Translations under genes and position numbers: made by a program
From: Bradymonadales bacterium
GTDB taxonomy: Bacteria > Myxococcota_A > Bradymonadia > JAFGEP01
Assembly: GCA_016931535.1 (NCBI GenBank)
Contig: JAFGEP010000092.1
Span: forward strand, 1-56,497
Reading direction: 5' to 3'
DNA: 56,497 bases
Notes under the pieces: model-generated
What the model was told of the DNA's origin: nothing
Database searches by the model: none
What the model saw: only the letters and a program-made list of their open reading frames with translations
Part shown: piece after piece, positions 17,144 to 26,329 of the stretch
Position numbering within the stretch: the stretch's first letter is position 1
Layout: every line of letters starts with the position of its first letter

Positions 17144-19210
17144 TCATCTTCCGCCCACGCAGCTGAAGGTGAAGCTCACCCCGGTGGCGCCGATCAACCT
17201 CAGGGTGACTCTCCGGTTTTTCCGGTGGCATTCGTCCGATGATCCGGGCGGGCAGCTCTCGCGGGGGTTGATGTCGCCCACGCCGATGGTCTGGATCTGA
17301 AGGCCGGGCAGCTGACCGCCGATGCTTTGCCGGGCCAGCTCACCGACCCGCTGGGCCCGGGCCTCGGACAGAACCGTGTTGTTGAGGAACCGGGCCATGC
17401 ACTCCCCGGTCTCGATGGGCCGCTGGTCGGCGTGGCCCATGACCATGATGGACTGTGGACGCAGCTGGACCAGAGAGGCAAACAGCTCGGTGAGCATCCG
17501 CTCTCCTTCGGGCAGCGGGATGTCGTCGCAGGTGTTGAACAGCCCGTCGGTGGAGATGTCGAAGTCGAAGGACTGGCTGGGGTCGCATACCGCCCCCGAG
17601 GGGATCCGCACCGAGGGGAAGCGGCCGGAGACGTAGGTATCGGGGCCACCCTCGCAGGTCACCGGCTCGGTCACCCGCAAGACGTCCTGGACGAAGGCGA
17701 TCCGGGCTCGGCGGACACTCTCGTACTCGGCCTGGCAGTTGGACAGCCGCATGAGGGTGTTGATCAGATCCTGCCGGAGCACATCGGCCGAAGAGGCGCC
17801 CTCGCGATAGAGGTTGACCAGGGCCAGCATGGTCTGGCGAGTGCCGACTACCTCGCGTTCCAGGGAACCTACCTGGTTTCTGATGATCTCGAGGTCGGTG
17901 TGCACCCCCTGGGAGATCTGGGTGATGACATCGTTAAACACCGCATCGGGGATCACCTGGGGTTGCTGCTGCGTAAATGCAAGCAAACTGGCCGTCTGGT
18001 TGATGCTCTCCAGGTTGCAGGGCTCGGCGCACCTCTCGGCAGCCTCCAGGATCTGATCGCTCCAGTCGGCCGGTGGGCGCCGGGACAGGCTGTCGGATTC
18101 GGCGGGCAAGCTGGGGACCAGCACGGTGTAGCGATCCGATCCTCGCCTCTGCGGGTCAAAGAGGTCCTCCATTTCGAGCTCATCGGCCATCTCCTCGCAC
18201 ACGCCGCGATCGGACAGCTGGTCGCAGAAGCCGGCCATGGCGTAGAGGCTCGCTTGCCCACCGGGTTCGGAAACCTGGAATCGCAGAACCATCCGCTTGA
18301 GCAACCGGACCGTCGTTTGCGGCCGGGAAGTCGCCCCTTCGTACAGACGGCAGGCATGTCGCGAGATGCTGGCGCGGCTGATGAGCGTGGCATCTTCCAG
18401 GCGATCCAGGAGGTGACCGGTGGTGACGGCCAGCAACTCGGCGGCCACCTGGTCCAGCAGCAGGCGGACGAAACCCCTGGCGAAGCCGAAACCGCCCGAC
18501 AGCTGCTCGGTCAGGTCGTCCATCCGGTCGGCGAAGTAGATCACGGTGTAGATCACCGCCGGGGAGAGGTCGATCAGGCGCGCCAGGCCGACCGGATCGG
18601 AGAGGAGCCGCTCGGCGGTGACCCCGGCCGTGCGCAGCGCCTGGTAGAGTCGCAAGCTGTTGGTGTCCGCCGGCTGTCTGCCCGACAGCGCTTGTTCCAG
18701 CTGGTTGAAGCGGGTGACGGCCTGCTCCATGCAGCCGGTCTCGCTGAAGCTGGGGACGGCTCCCAGTCCGCCGAGATTGGCCAGCACATGGGCGGGGACC
18801 CCCGCCGAGAGGAGAGAGCGCTGAATGATGGCCTGCGGGGAGCAGAGATTGACGTCGATCCCCAGGGCGCTCAGCAGGGAGCCGTGGTTTTCCACCGCCT
18901 CGCGCAGCAGCTCGTTCTTGGCGGCATCCGCCATCTGACTTGCCGACAACAGACCGGCCATCTGGCTGGAGTCTTCGGCGTTCAGGGCTCGGCAGGTGGC
19001 AAAGACTAGCTGGTCTTCGGCCCAGAGCTGGTTGAACAGCAGCTGAAGCGCTTCCTCCGAGGAGAGGGGGGACTTGGGACAACCGGAGAGCACCAGCAGT
19101 GAGCCGGCCAGAGCCAAGATAAGCAGCCCCCGCGCGATGCGGGTGCCGAGTCCGGGGGCGGAAACCCTCATTCGACCTGTCGATCGACCTGTTGTGGTGC
19201 ATCCTCTCAT
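17144..19210 (-). CDS. Large lipoprotein with C-terminal OmpA-like domain
   Basis: The 688-residue protein has an extended basic N-terminus, a hydrophobic helix and the lipobox LVLSGC. About 480 residues of mostly helical sequence follow, with no recognised family. The C-terminal ~140 residues match the OmpA/MotB peptidoglycan-binding fold: IMVMGHADQRPIE, NTVLSEARAQRVGELAR, IGVGDINPRES and ECHRKNRRVTLRLI. It should tether the outer membrane to peptidoglycan or organise an envelope complex. The ATG at 19210 is favoured by AAGGTGG; an ATG at 19171 gives a more usual n-region but lacks a ribosome site. Its 5' side faces an ACT-domain gene on the other strand. Confidence 0.82.
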   Translation of the reverse strand: MRGCTTTGRSTGRMRVSAPGLGTRIARGLLILALAGSLLVLSGCPKSPLSSEEALQLLFNQLWAEDQLVFATCRALNAEDSSQMAGLLSASQMADAAKNELLREAVENHGSLLSALGIDVNLCSPQAIIQRSLLSAGVPAHVLANLGGLGAVPSFSETGCMEQAVTRFNQLEQALSGRQPADTNSLRLYQALRTAGVTAERLLSDPVGLARLIDLSPAVIYTVIYFADRMDDLTEQLSGGFGFARGFVRLLLDQVAAELLAVTTGHLLDRLEDATLISRASISRHACRLYEGATSRPQTTVRLLKRMVLRFQVSEPGGQASLYAMAGFCDQLSDRGVCEEMADELEMEDLFDPQRRGSDRYTVLVPSLPAESDSLSRRPPADWSDQILEAAERCAEPCNLESINQTASLLAFTQQQPQVIPDAVFNDVITQISQGVHTDLEIIRNQVGSLEREVVGTRQTMLALVNLYREGASSADVLRQDLINTLMRLSNCQAEYESVRRARIAFVQDVLRVTEPVTCEGGPDTYVSGRFPSVRIPSGAVCDPSQSFDFDISTDGLFNTCDDIPLPEGERMLTELFASLVQLRPQSIMVMGHADQRPIETGECMARFLNNTVLSEARAQRVGELARQSIGGQLPGLQIQTIGVGDINPRESCPPGSSDECHRKNRRVTLRLIGATGVSFTFSCVGGR

Positions 19211-19571
19211 ACGCCGTCCACCTTGGGAGAGACAGCCCCTATCTACCCGGTACGATGTCCGCCGATCATCCCAGAGGTCTCTTATGTAGCCTCGAATCGA
19301 TGACCCTGTAAAGGCCCGAACCGTTGTGTCGGCGCCCAGAGCGGCCCAGGCGTCTTTCGGTTCAGCTCGCCAGGTGTCTGGGCGACAAAGGGGTGGCTGG
19401 CACGGGAGAATGGCCGCTTTTCTCAAGCGGCGGTTGACAGGTGCCAGGCTGGACCGGTACAAACAGCATCTCGATGATGATCGACAGCAATTCGAGTAGG
19501 TCCCTGAGCCATGTGGCCCCTCGTCGAGGATCCACCTGGAGCTGTCGGGGGCCGACACATTGGGGGATGCG

Positions 19572-19970
19572 ATGGCGAAGGCATTTTTGGGTCAAGAGCT
19601 GGTCATCAAGATGGAGAACAAGGTGGGGGGTGGCGCCGAGGTATACGAGCTGATCTCCGAGACCGGCGTCAACGTGGTGGCCACCTGGGGGTATTCCCAG
19701 GGGGAGGACGCCATCTTGCTGATCATCACCGATGACAACGAGACCGCCAAGAACAAGCTCGATTCTCACCAGGTCCGCTGGGAGGAACGGGATGTGGTCC
19801 TGACCGAGCTGGAGAACAAGCCGGGCGCGTTCCACAAGGTACTCAAGTCGATGGCCGATGCCGAGATCAACGTCGACTACGCCTACGCCACGGCAGCCAC
19901 ACGGCGCTGGTCGCTGGTGGTGCTCCAGACCAGCAACAACGAGAAGGCGGTCGAGGTGATCTCCGACTGA
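19572..19970 (+). CDS. Tandem ACT-domain protein
   Basis: A 132-residue protein made of two ACT-type ligand-binding modules. The first (about 8-70) is degenerate; the second has the usual ELENKPGAFHKVLKSMADAEIN and LVVLQTSNNEKAVEVI. Stand-alone ACT proteins sense amino acids, but no output domain is present. The ATG at 19572 has GGGGGA at 19562-19567; a TTG at 19560 would add 4 residues. A second tandem-ACT gene lies at 21.2-21.7 kb. Confidence 0.78.
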   Translation: MAKAFLGQELVIKMENKVGGGAEVYELISETGVNVVATWGYSQGEDAILLIITDDNETAKNKLDSHQVRWEERDVVLTELENKPGAFHKVLKSMADAEINVDYAYATAATRRWSLVVLQTSNNEKAVEVISD

Positions 19971-20001
19971 GTCGACTGTCGCCCCCGCCCTTTCCTGCAG
20001 A

Positions 20002-21060
20002 TCAAAGAGGTGACCGATCGGCTTGGAGCCGACGGGTGGTGAAGATCCAGGTGGCGCTTTCCCTGCTGTACTCCTGCCCATCAAAGGCGACCACCTTCCA
20101 GGTATAGGTCGTGGACGGTTCGAGGTCGGAGACCTCGACGCTGATGGTGTTGGCCTCATCTCCCACGTCGTGGTAGCGGACGACTTCGTGCCAGTGAATG
20201 ACCTGCTCTGGCACCTCGCCGCAGGAGGAGAGGTACAGCACGGCCAACCCCAGCGCGGCCAGAAACAGGAACCGCCGCAAGGACCGCAGCACCAGGAACA
20301 CCACGCCGGCAACCAGCAGGATGATCGCGATCCCCTTGGGATATAGCGGCGTTCCCGCCAGATGCAGCGACAGATCGTCTGCCAGGGCCAGCTCGATCGG
20401 CTGGCAGTGGGACGAGCCCGCGTCGGGGCACAACACCAGGTGATAGGAGATCGGATCGCCATCCACGTCGTAGCTGGGACGCCATACCAGGCGCACCCGC
20501 AGATCCACGTCGGTCGCTCGGTGGGCCGGAGCCAGCATCTCCGGCTGGGAGGGAGGGGTGTTGTAGGCCGGCATCTCCGGCTCGTAGAGCGGGCCGTTGT
20601 CGGCCAGCATCTCCGGCTGGAAGAAGAAGAGGTAGGCGGCGATGGCGTCGGCGTCTTGACCGTTGGGCCGTACATGACCCCTGGTGCTGTAGCTGGAGTT
20701 GAGGATGGAGCCATCGGCCCGGATATGCCCGAGTGTAGAGTAGGAGCTGTTGAGCAGAGTGCCATCGGAGCGCACGTATCCCAGGGTGGAGTAGGAGCTG
20801 TCGAGTATGCTTCCGTCCGACCGCAGGTGGCCCAGCGTGGAGTAGGAGCTGTCGAGGACGCTTCCGTCCGACCGCAGGTGGCCCAGGGTGCTGTAGCTGG
20901 CGTTCAGGATGGTCCCCTCCGCCCGGATGTAGGCCAGGGTGCTGTAGCTGGCGTCCAGGATGGTCAGATCGGTGGACGGCGGGCAGGCGGCCTCGACCCG
21001 GTCAGCGTTGGTCCATGCCAGCGCGAGGAATGCCGAGGTCACAATCCAGCTGGTTTTCAT
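20002..21060 (-). CDS. Beta-flower-like repeat protein with interrupted FN3 domain
   Basis: A 352-residue exported protein (signal peptide to about residue 25). Residues 34-135 are six exact 17-residue repeats of the form (I/L)L(D/N)xSYSTLGHxRxDG. They resemble the beta-flower repeats (SDGT..DxxxxTIGY) seen in uncharacterised bacterial proteins. Three short PEM-containing turns (QPEML, EPEMP, QPEML) follow at about 149-178. Then comes the first half of an FN3-like domain (186-222, LVWRPSYDVDGDPISYHLVL), two hydrophobic segments (243-258 and 264-277) joined by RSLRR, and the second half of the FN3 fold (294-343, DLEPSTTYTWKVVAFDG, ATWIFTT). The second hydrophobic segment ends LSSC and looks like a lipoprotein signal. 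The start at 21060 follows GGGAGAAAGG. Function unknown. Confidence 0.78.
   Translation of the reverse strand: MKTSWIVTSAFLALAWTNADRVEAACPPSTDLTILDASYSTLAYIRAEGTILNASYSTLGHLRSDGSVLDSSYSTLGHLRSDGSILDSSYSTLGYVRSDGTLLNSSYSTLGHIRADGSILNSSYSTRGHVRPNGQDADAIAAYLFFFQPEMLADNGPLYEPEMPAYNTPPSQPEMLAPAHRATDVDLRVRLVWRPSYDVDGDPISYHLVLCPDAGSSHCQPIELALADDLSLHLAGTPLYPKGIAIILLVAGVVFLVLRSLRRFLFLAALGLAVLYLSSCGEVPEQVIHWHEVVRYHDVGDEANTISVEVSDLEPSTTYTWKVVAFDGQEYSRESATWIFTTRRLQADRSPL
20656..20961 (-). repeat. Six 51-bp in-frame repeats
   Basis: Six tandem 51-bp units encode the six 17-residue repeats (protein residues 34-135). The middle copies are nearly identical at DNA level while the first and last are more diverged, a pattern of recent internal duplication. 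Confidence 0.85.
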
Positions 21061-21236
21061 GGCCTTTCTCCCTTCCCTTGCGGGGTGTCTGGACCGAGCC
21101 ACAACCATGCTTTCGCTGTCCTGTTGTAGCGATTGACGTTCGGCCCAGCAAAAAAAGTAGACGGCTCAAGGCTCGGAAATGTTCAAGCCCTGGACATCGG
21201 CTGACGAGGAAGGTCCAGCAAGAATCGTTCCGAGTT

Positions 21237-21731
21237 CTACCAGGTCACATCGTGGCCCCAGTACTCGGTGATCTCCAGCTCTTCTTGCGAGTCGGGGGAT
21301 CGATCGGCAGTTTGGTGCGCACTGACCAGGCGAACACCCGCCGAACGGAGCACCTGCCGGGCCCGGGGGGCATCATTGCAGGTGAAGACCGACAGGGCCT
21401 TGCCCTCGACCCGGGAGACGAAGGTGTACATGTGCTCGATGTTCAGATCGGCCTCGGCCAGGATCTTCAAGATGGCGTGCAGACCGCCGGCATGGTCCTC
21501 CACCGGGGTGACCAACACCTCCTCGACCTTGGCCTCGATGCTCTTTTCCCGCAGGATGGCCACGGCCCTATCGACCTGGTTCACGATCATCTTGACCAGG
21601 CCTTTCTCGGTGTCCCGTGCGGTGTGGCCCACGGTCAGGGCTCGGATCTCCACCTGGCTTTCGGCCAGAAAGCCGAGCATCCGGGCTAGCTGCCCAGGCC
21701 TGTTTTCGAGCTCGATGCTGATCTGCTGCAT
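21237..21731 (-). CDS. Tandem ACT-domain protein divergent from hpdB
   Basis: A 164-residue protein with two ACT modules: ISIELENRPGQLARMLGFLA at the start and TPVEDHAGGLHAILKILAEA near residue 75. Each is followed by the usual strand that would line a small-molecule site. A charged C-terminal tail (about 140-164) is unique. It is transcribed divergently from hpdB, with 253 nt between the starts. Small ACT proteins often sit beside aromatic-acid or phenylacetate-CoA ligase genes, so sensing of an aromatic amino acid or its product is a reasonable hypothesis. The ribosome site is weak. Confidence 0.8.
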   Translation of the reverse strand: MQQISIELENRPGQLARMLGFLAESQVEIRALTVGHTARDTEKGLVKMIVNQVDRAVAILREKSIEAKVEEVLVTPVEDHAGGLHAILKILAEADLNIEHMYTFVSRVEGKALSVFTCNDAPRARQVLRSAGVRLVSAHQTADRSPDSQEELEITEYWGHDVTW

Positions 21732-21984
21732 GGCAAACCCGTTCTGACTGGGGTGGGTCGTGCAGAGGGGGATCGCCGTCAGATCCCGGAACTCTGCACT
21801 GTCGTCATCCGAACCCTAAAAGGTCGTCTGCTCGGTCCAACGAGGGTCTAGCATACCCGGGCAAGTTGGCCAACCGGTTCGCTTCCCGATCCACCGCCAG
21901 CAAAAAACTCCAGTTGTAATTCCTCACCGGGAAGGCTATGACACAAAGAGCCGGGGAGGGTTTACCGGCAAGGGAGCACACTCG

Positions 21985-24675
21985 ATGGATGTTTTGCGAT
22001 CCGAGTCAACTGCGTCCGATGACCGATCCACCACCCCGGCGGTCGAGCTGGCGGAAACCCGTCGCAGGCCCGGACCGCGCGCCAAGAGGCTGCTCGATCT
22101 CTACTTGGCTGCCTACTCGTCGGCCACCAACGAGTTCCCCTACTGGTACACCCGCCGCTATATGCAGCTGGACGGGGAGATCCCGGTGGTCCGGAGAGCC
22201 ACGGCCCTCAAGGAGGCTTTCTCCCACCTGACGCCGACCATCTACCCGGGCGAGCTGATCGCGATGGGGAAGGCGCACTATTACCGTGGGTCCTTTCCCA
22301 TGCCCTGGCTGTCCGAGGCCTACTACATGGCCAAGGAGGACGAGCTGTACCAGGCCGCGCTGGCCAAGGGAGCGACCAGCGCCGACCAGGTGTCGCGCTT
22401 CGGCAGCGGAGGAGGGAACGTCACCGCCAGCTTCGGCAAGGTGGTCTCCATCGCCGGGAAGTTCGGCATCCGCCAGGAAGAGGTGCCTGCGCTGCTGGCC
22501 GTGGCCCGATCCTGGCGGGGCAAGTCGGTGGATGACCTGGGCCACCGCTACGAGCAGATGGTGCCCGGTTACCCGCGCAAGGAGGAGATCATGCGCAGCA
22601 TCGTGTGCATGTTCGACTCCGGCTTCACCCTGCCCCAGGGCCGAGAGGTGATCAACTACTACTACCCGCTGCAGCACGGCTTCGACGGCCTCTTGGCGCT
22701 GCTCGATGAGCGACGAGCCGAGGTGGCGGGTCGGGCCGATGGCGATGGCCTGGTGGGGATGAACCGCCTGTACTTCTACCAGGCCGCCCGCCTGGTCCTC
22801 GAGGGGATCCAGGCCTGGATCACCAACTACGCCGGAGAGGCGCGCCGCCTGGAGACCAGGGAGGCAGACCCCGTCTTGCGGCAGGAGTACGGCGAGCTCG
22901 CCGAATGCCTGGAGTGGATCGCCCACCACCCGCCGCGCACCTTCCGCCAGGCGATGCAGCTGTGCTGGACGGCCCACGTGGCGGTGCTGAACGAGGACTG
23001 CATCTCCGGTCTCTCTCCGGGGCGGCTGGGACAGGTCCTGTACCCCTATTACCGCCAGGACATCCAGGCGGGAGAGTTGACCGATCCCGAGGCGCTGGAG
23101 CTGTTGGAGGTCCTGCGCGTCAAGTTCACCTGCCTGGACTGCTTCGCCTCCATGGGGGTGGTCGGAGGCGTCCTGTCCGGCAACACCTTCAATAACTTGA
23201 GCCTGGGCGGATTGACGCCGGATGGACAGCCGGCCTCCAACGAGCTGGAGGAGCTGATCCTGGAGGCGGGCATCCGCTGCGCTTCCCCTCAGCCCACCCT
23301 GTCGGTGCTCTACGACGAGAAGCTCCCCGAGCAGTTCCTGCTCAAGGCCACCGAGTGCACCAAGCTGGCGGGAACCGGCTACCCGGCCTGGGTCAGCAAC
23401 CAGACCGCCATGAACTTCCTTCTGGACCAGTTCGGCCGCGAGGGGATGACCCCCCGCGAAGTCCGCGCCTGGGCCATCGGCGGTTGCCTCGAGACCTCTC
23501 CCTGCAGCTGGATGGAGCTGCGTCTGGCTGACCGGTCCTACCCCATCCCGGGCGGGTCGGGCCAGCCAACCAGCGTGGGGGTGCATTTCGTCTCCCTCCC
23601 CAAGATCCTGGAGCTGGTCCTGTTCGACGGCCTGGATCGGCGCACCGGCCGGCGGGTCTTTGAACCCCACGGCCAGCCTCTGGAGTCCTTCGAGCAGCTC
23701 TTCGAATGCCTGCAGCGTTACTTCAGCCAGGCGGTCGAGGTGCTCACGCGGACCAACAACATCCAGCACGACATCTGGCGCAAGAACAACATGGCGGTGT
23801 TCCACTCCCTCTTGAAACCCGACTGCCTGGACCGGGGGCACCACATCGGTGAGCTGGGCTACCGCTACAACGGCACCTTCAACATCGAGACCTGCGGCAC
23901 CATCAACCTGGTCAACAGCCTGGCCGCCCTGCACACACGGCTCTACCGGGAGCGGGCCTTCGACCTGGAGGCGCTCCAGGAGGCGATCCTCCACAACTTC
24001 GGCTACCGCCCCGCCGACCAGCTCGGATCCTACTCCCTGGCCGACCAGCAAAAGGCCGAGGGGGGAGAACGGTTCGACCGCATCCACCACCTCTGTTTGA
24101 CCGCCCCCAAGTACGGCAACGACGACCCCCAAGCGGACACCATGCTGGCCCGGTGGGAGGACTGGTTCTGTGCCATGTGCAGAACCTACGAGTCGCTCTA
24201 CGGCAAGCCGCTCTACCCCTGCCAGATCTCGGTCTCCACCCACGGCCCCATGGGCGCCGCCACCCTGGCCACCCCCGACGGACGACTGGCCGGAACCACC
24301 TTCGCCGACGCCTCCATGTCCGCCTACCCGGGCACCGACCGCAACGGCCCCTACGCCCTGTTCACCTCGGCGACCTGCTGGGACCACTCCCGCTCCCAGA
24401 ACTCGCAGCTCAACCTGAAGCTCCATCCGTCCGTGGTCCAGGGGCGAACCGGCACCCGAAAGCTGCTCGAGCTGACCCGCAACTACCTGCGCCGGGGAGC
24501 ATTCCACATCCAGTACAACATCATCTCGTCGCAGACCCTGCGGGATGCCCAACAGCACCCCGAAAACTACCGCGGCCTGATGGTCCGAGTGGCCGGCTTC
24601 ACCCAGTACTGGGTCGAGCTGGGCAAACCGATCCAGGACGAGGTCATCGCCAGGACCGAGTACGAAGGAGTCTGA
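21985..24675 (+). CDS. hpdB: 4-hydroxyphenylacetate decarboxylase, glycyl-radical large subunit
   Basis: This 896-residue glycyl-radical enzyme decarboxylates 4-hydroxyphenylacetate to p-cresol. The radical Gly871 lies in RVAGFTQYW and the thiyl Cys501 in GGCLE. Residues reported for the Clostridium scatologenes enzyme (Cys503, Glu505, His536, Glu637, Gly873, from memory) all have counterparts shifted by exactly two: Cys501, Glu503, His534, Glu635, Gly871. His and Glu at the last two active-site positions hold the phenol hydroxyl, which favours hydroxyphenylacetate over phenylacetate. AAGGGAG precedes the ATG. The small subunit and the activase follow directly. It is oxygen-sensitive by nature, so this points to an anaerobic niche. 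Confidence 0.93.
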   Translation: MDVLRSESTASDDRSTTPAVELAETRRRPGPRAKRLLDLYLAAYSSATNEFPYWYTRRYMQLDGEIPVVRRATALKEAFSHLTPTIYPGELIAMGKAHYYRGSFPMPWLSEAYYMAKEDELYQAALAKGATSADQVSRFGSGGGNVTASFGKVVSIAGKFGIRQEEVPALLAVARSWRGKSVDDLGHRYEQMVPGYPRKEEIMRSIVCMFDSGFTLPQGREVINYYYPLQHGFDGLLALLDERRAEVAGRADGDGLVGMNRLYFYQAARLVLEGIQAWITNYAGEARRLETREADPVLRQEYGELAECLEWIAHHPPRTFRQAMQLCWTAHVAVLNEDCISGLSPGRLGQVLYPYYRQDIQAGELTDPEALELLEVLRVKFTCLDCFASMGVVGGVLSGNTFNNLSLGGLTPDGQPASNELEELILEAGIRCASPQPTLSVLYDEKLPEQFLLKATECTKLAGTGYPAWVSNQTAMNFLLDQFGREGMTPREVRAWAIGGCLETSPCSWMELRLADRSYPIPGGSGQPTSVGVHFVSLPKILELVLFDGLDRRTGRRVFEPHGQPLESFEQLFECLQRYFSQAVEVLTRTNNIQHDIWRKNNMAVFHSLLKPDCLDRGHHIGELGYRYNGTFNIETCGTINLVNSLAALHTRLYRERAFDLEALQEAILHNFGYRPADQLGSYSLADQQKAEGGERFDRIHHLCLTAPKYGNDDPQADTMLARWEDWFCAMCRTYESLYGKPLYPCQISVSTHGPMGAATLATPDGRLAGTTFADASMSAYPGTDRNGPYALFTSATCWDHSRSQNSQLNLKLHPSVVQGRTGTRKLLELTRNYLRRGAFHIQYNIISSQTLRDAQQHPENYRGLMVRVAGFTQYWVELGKPIQDEVIARTEYEGV

Positions 24676-24679
24676 TCCC

Positions 24680-24967
24680 ATGGAGCCCGACGGCCACAGC
24701 CACATGGATTGCCGCAACTATGCATCGCTGGACGTGACCCGGGGGATCTGCCATCGCACCAAGGAGATGGTCATGGCGGAAGGCGCCGGCTGCGAGGAGT
24801 TCGAGCCGCTGCCGCGCTGCAAGCTGTGCGTCCACTACGAGCCGGCGGAGACACCCTACCTGGGGAGGTGCCTGGCCGAGCAGGATCGGCCCATGACCTA
24901 CCCCGACCTGGCGGCGGTGACCTGTGCCTGGTTCGAGGGGAAAGCTGAGCCGTTGGCGAAACAGTGA
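24680..24967 (+). CDS. hpdC: 4-hydroxyphenylacetate decarboxylase, FeS small subunit
   Basis: A 95-residue partner of hpdB, starting 4 nt after its stop with AAGGAG at 24665-24670. Eight ligand positions of the two [4Fe-4S] clusters can be assigned: His8, Cys11, Cys24, Cys38 and Cys47, Cys50, Cys64, Cys82. Spacings match the clostridial small subunit (His3/Cys6/Cys19/Cys36 and Cys43/46/60/78, from memory) except that Cys24-Cys38 is three residues shorter. The family motif DCRNYASLD is present. The small subunit is specific to 4-hydroxyphenylacetate decarboxylases among arylacetate decarboxylases and is thought to regulate assembly and activity. Confidence 0.93.
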   Translation: MEPDGHSHMDCRNYASLDVTRGICHRTKEMVMAEGAGCEEFEPLPRCKLCVHYEPAETPYLGRCLAEQDRPMTYPDLAAVTCAWFEGKAEPLAKQ

Positions 24968-25117
24968 AACCTGGAGCCTGGAAAGAGCGCGAACTCCCAG
25001 CTCGCGGCGAAGCTCTGGAAAGCCAGGCAGGTCACGGACCGTTGTCCCCATGAGTAGAGCGAATGTTCCGTCGCTACCGATCTGTCGTTGGCGATCGCAT
25101 CGAGTGGCAGACCGGCC

Positions 25118-26068
25118 ATGAGTGAGCAACCCACCGCCTGGATCTTCGACATCCAGGGCCATGCCGTACACGACGGCCCGGGGTGCCGGACCCTCGTCTT
25201 TCTGAGCGGTTGCTCCCTGCGCTGTCGCTGGTGCGCCAACCCCGAGGGACAGCTGATGCGGCCGCGACTGATGGTGGCGGCCAACCGCTGTGCCGACCAT
25301 TGCACGCGCTGCCTGAAAGCCTGCCCTCAGGGGGCGATACGGCTCGATCCACTTGGCACGCCGGGGAAAAGACTCCGGTTCGATCGCTCGCTGTGCGACC
25401 GGTGCGACGACTTCCCCTGTGTCACCGCCTGTTACCACCAGGCGCTGAGCATCTGCGGCAGGCAGATCCGGCTGGACGACCTGATGCGGATCCTGCAGCG
25501 AGATCGCAGCTTCTGGGGTCCGGAGGGAGGGGTCACCTTCACCGGTGGCGAGCCGCTCGTACAGGCCGATTTCCTCATTGCGGCGCTGCGGGAATGCCAC
25601 CGGTCCTGGATGCACACCGCGGTGGAGACGTGCGCGCAGGTGCCCACCGCCGATCTCCTGTCTGCCCTCGATTCGCTCGACTGGCTGCTGGTGGATCTCA
25701 AGCAGATGGATCCGGCGCGCCATCGACAGGGGACCGGCGTGGACAATCGGCTGATCCTCGACAACCTCCGCGCGGTCGCAAGCAGCGGCTGGAGCGGGCG
25801 CCTCGTCATCCGTCTCCCGCTGATCCCCGGTTACAACGACGACCCGGTCAACCTGGCGGCCACCCTCCGGTTTTTGGAAGAGATCGGGGCTGGCGAGCTG
25901 GAGATCCTGCCGTTGCATCGGCTCGGGCAGTCCAAGTACGAGCAGCTCGGCATGGCCGACCCGTACGTCGATCAGAGCCCCCCGTCTCAGGAGCGGGTGG
26001 AGGAGATCCGCTGCTTCTTCGCTGCCGGCGGGATCGCCTGCCACTGTGGCGGCGATCGCCCCTGGTGA
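25118..26068 (+). CDS. hpdA: Glycyl-radical enzyme activase for HpdB
   Basis: A 316-residue radical SAM protein that abstracts H from Gly871 of HpdB using SAM. The SAM-cluster motif C-x3-C-x2-C is Cys32, Cys36, Cys39 (SGCSLRCRWC). A ferredoxin-like insert follows with Cys58, 62, 65, 69 and Cys93, 96, 101, 105, as in activases of HpdB/benzylsuccinate-type enzymes. TFTGGEP supplies the SAM-contact GGE motif. The ATG at 25118 has only a weak GAGTGG upstream; an in-frame TTG at 25088 is the alternative. It is 150 nt after hpdC, a wider gap than between hpdB and hpdC, so its translation may be set separately. Confidence 0.9.
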   Translation: MSEQPTAWIFDIQGHAVHDGPGCRTLVFLSGCSLRCRWCANPEGQLMRPRLMVAANRCADHCTRCLKACPQGAIRLDPLGTPGKRLRFDRSLCDRCDDFPCVTACYHQALSICGRQIRLDDLMRILQRDRSFWGPEGGVTFTGGEPLVQADFLIAALRECHRSWMHTAVETCAQVPTADLLSALDSLDWLLVDLKQMDPARHRQGTGVDNRLILDNLRAVASSGWSGRLVIRLPLIPGYNDDPVNLAATLRFLEEIGAGELEILPLHRLGQSKYEQLGMADPYVDQSPPSQERVEEIRCFFAAGGIACHCGGDRPW

Positions 26069-26137
26069 GGGGGACCCCAACCCGGTGATTTCCCTCGATG
26101 AGTCACTGCCGTTTGATCGCCTCTGGTGAGGGGGGAC
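26054..26137. repeat. Direct repeat of the hpdA 3' end
   Basis: GATCGCCCCTGGTGAGGGGG (26054-26073) spans the hpdA stop codon. An almost identical copy, GATCGCCTCTGGTGAGGGGG with one extra G, lies at 26115-26137. The spacing is 61 nt. It may be a small duplication at the gene end. The rest of 26138-26329 shows no gene. Confidence 0.6.
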
Positions 26138-26329
26138 ATCGTGTCGGCGGCCTTGGTCGGCAGGGCCGATCTGGTCCCATGGAGCAGGTTGCCTTCCCGC
26201 GTGGGCCTGTGTCCGCTTTGACCGGCAGCGGAAAGCCTAGAAAAATCTCCATCTCCAGGTGAACTACGCTATCCTCTTCAGGTTGATCGGGGGTTGGAAC
26301 CTTCCGCCCCTCCACCAACGGAGGCCCTC

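Noticed and set aside
21860..21885. A sigma-54 promoter before hpdB
   Set aside because: GG and GC elements are off by one base from the required spacing.
21985..24675. Pyruvate formate-lyase or phenylacetate decarboxylase
   Set aside because: The GCLE motif, the His/Glu phenol-binding pair, the presence of an HpdC subunit and the C-terminus fit 4-hydroxyphenylacetate decarboxylase better.
22006..24717. A 903-residue minus-strand frame opposite hpdB
   Set aside because: hpdB carries catalytic motifs at the expected positions; the antisense product is low-complexity and has no ribosome site.
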